Below are positions 62,272-64,000 of a DNA stretch of 64,000 nt, in pieces. Source of the DNA: Meloidogyne chitwoodi. Its lineage: Eukaryota; Nematoda; Chromadorea; Rhabditida; Meloidogynidae. The position numbers were made by a program, and so were the translations under genes. Position 1 is the stretch's first letter; each line of letters starts with the position of its first letter. The notes under the pieces were generated by a model that was not told the DNA's origin, ran no database searches, and saw only the letters and a program-made list of their open reading frames with translations. The stretch is taken from positions 1,178,001-1,242,000 of the forward strand of contig JACZZP010000012.1 in assembly GCA_015183035.1 (NCBI GenBank), read 5' to 3'.

Positions 62272-62982
62272 ATGGTGTTTTCAATTTACAATAAAATTTT
62301 CGTAACGAGAGGTGATATAACGAAATTGGCTGTTGATGTTATTGTTAATGCTGCAAACTCATCGCTTCTAGGAGGTTTTTAAGTTGTTTAATTTTAGTTT
62401 AAATTTTAATAACAGGTGGTGGGGTAGATGGTGCGATACATTCTGCAGCTGGATCTGAACTACTGGAAGAATGTAAACAACTTAATGGCTGCAAAACTGG
62501 CGAAACAAAAATGACTAAGGCTTATAATATTAAGAACGTTAAATGTTTACCGCTAAAATTTTGAATTTTTCTATAAAAATTTTCAGCGATTATTCATACT
62601 GTTGGACCAATTATTGACTTGGGAGTTAGTGATTTGGACAGACAACTTCTCAGTAAATGCTATAAGAATTCAATGGACTTAACGCAAAAAAATGGATTAC
62701 GAAGCATTGTGCGCAAATATTCTTTATTTTAAATAATGAAAATTAATTCAGGCATTTCCTTGCATTTCTACTGGTATTTATCACTTTCCGAAAGATGAAG
62801 CCTGCCAGATTGCATTGAAAACTATTGTAAAATTTTCAAATAAATTTTATTAAATATTATTTTAGAAGACTTGGTTCAAAGAAAATGAAGATTCGACAAT
62901 TGACAAGGTTATATTCTGCGTGTTTAATGAGCAAGATGAAGAAATTTATAAGAAGAATATCCCTGAAATTATTGGAAAATAA
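62272..62982 (+). CDS. Macro-domain ADP-ribose hydrolase (MacroD/OARD-type)
   Basis: Single-domain macro protein, about 170 residues, over five exons. It starts [20 protein letters not shown], then [13 protein letters not shown] joined over an intron to [13 protein letters not shown], the ADP-ribose-binding [18 protein letters not shown] loop with all key glycines. Then [42 protein letters not shown] (the second phosphate loop, S/C-TGIYGxP type, with His replacing Gly) and a final [14 protein letters not shown] strand. It probably removes ADP-ribose from proteins or hydrolyses O-acetyl-ADP-ribose. The single intron in the GGGG loop is phase 1. No signal peptide or fused domain. Confidence 0.92.
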
Positions 62983-64000
62983 ATAGAATTGTAATATAAA
63001 TAAAGTATAGACACTACATTTATGATATTTTATTTAATTTTAAATTATTTTTTAATTTTACTTAAATTATTGATATTAAATTATTTTTAAATTTTGATAA
63101 AATATTGTTTTAAATACATCGAATGTTTTGGAAAAATAAATATAAAAATAACATAACTAGTCTAAAAAATTAAGTTTCCCCTTTCTAGGTAATTTTAATA
63201 ATTATTTCGCAACAAAATCAAAAGTCATTGAAATATATCTTCTCAATGTTATAATCTCTTATTGAATACATCAATGTTTGAATTCCTCTAATTGTTCATT
63301 AAGCTGGCTCTAAAGATTAATCTTTTACATATTTTTGAAGTTTTATCTTTTAATCATTTTTGTATTTAATTATTTAAAAGTGGATTTTATTAAATAATTA
63401 AAACAGATTGAGTGAATTAAAAAAAAGAATTGCTTATTAAGTTTTTGTCTTTTTTATGAAAATGTCAAAAACTCTTCTATATCACCAGTTTGATCAATAT
63501 TTAGTTAATAATTGAATAAATTAGAAACTCTTTAAATTAAATTAATTTACATAAATTCTTATTTTTACAATTTTTAAATTTTTTTATAAAGAAAAATCAC
63601 ATATTTATATAATTATTTAAGTAAATTTTAATTTGCGATATTATTGTACAATTTAAATGAAAAAACAATGTATTAATAGGAATAATAATATAATTAATTA
63701 ATTAATTAAATGACTAGTTAGTGGAAGAAATATTGGCATTGATTCTATGAGCCAAACCGTGGCATAGTTTTTTTGTGTTAGTTTGTTTTTATTTTTATTT
63801 AACTTTTCTAGTATGTATTAAAAAAACATAAAAAAATTATATCTAATTGGAGAGAAGGGCAGTTATAATTAATTAAAGAAATTTAGAAAAATATAAAAAT
63901 ATTTGTTGATTTAATTTTTTATAAGATTTTTGGTAATTATATGTATGATGTATATAGAAAAGATAGAATAAACATTTTTAATATATATAAAGAAATATTT
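62983..64000. other. Intergenic to window end, AT-rich
   Basis: 3' side of the macro-domain gene. Long A/T runs, no credible exon, no strong inverted repeat noticed. Confidence 0.55.

Overview
This window is a strongly AT-rich, intron-dense animal genome segment, most likely from a nematode. The taxon clues are an MSP-domain gene, a CPG4-type cysteine-rich secreted protein, a long FLN-2-like filamin, LIN-37 and UPF3/SMG-4 orthologues, short introns with TTTTCAG-like acceptors, and an F-box gene of divergent type. The base composition fits a clade IV plant-parasitic type such as Meloidogyne, but that genus is inference. All exon joins were read by eye from reading frame, GT-AG signals and remembered family patterns. 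No search was run.

Layout. 1-539 (-): 5' part of a cysteine-synthase-like PLP enzyme. 1673-5977 (-): SERRATE/ARS2, with a 0.77-kb fold-back element inside one intron. 6171-6360: a GC-rich TA-flanked repeat. 6596-7662 (+): MRTO4 ribosome-assembly factor. 7899-8672 (+): unknown protein with a mitochondrial-like N terminus. 9244-9709: element with inverted repeats carrying a Merlin-like transposase fragment. 9782-11312 (-): tetraspanin. 13813-29844 (-): very large filamin with about 23 Ig-filamin repeats and no CH domains in the window. One of its repeats is split by a 2.8-kb intron that may hold a second promoter. 33273-35122 (-): UPF3/SMG-4 with a tandemly triplicated C-terminal module. 35885-37629 (-): CTP:phosphocholine cytidylyltransferase. 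38457-39521 (+): LIN-37. 39703-40740: nested and clustered repeats. 41067-42491 (-): NADAR-domain protein. 43060-43526 (+): MSP-domain protein. 43718-44192 (+): probable BTB relic followed by a 66-bp coding-frame minisatellite. 44653-46775 (-): an F-box protein and, directly upstream, a cullin N-terminal-like fragment. 46982-58031 (+): DOCK-D (zizimin) Rho-GEF with a nested antisense BED-finger candidate. 58903-59763 (+): CPG4-type secreted protein. 60160-61835 (-): SLC35F3/F4-like transporter. 62272-62982 (+): macro-domain ADP-ribose hydrolase.

The genes look like an ordinary mixed eukaryotic neighbourhood: RNA processing (ARS2, UPF3, MRTO4), cytoskeleton and signalling (filamin, DOCK, tetraspanin), lipid synthesis (PCYT1), cell-cycle chromatin (LIN-37) and two ADP-ribose-related folds (NADAR, macro). 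No operon is proven, although MRTO4 and the next gene lie 236 bp apart on one strand. The most distinctive observations are the UPF3 module triplication, which copies half of the exon-junction-complex binding motif; paired GC-rich palindromic motifs upstream of both possible filamin starts; the cullin-like/F-box juxtaposition; and a family of GC-rich repeats in otherwise AT-rich DNA.
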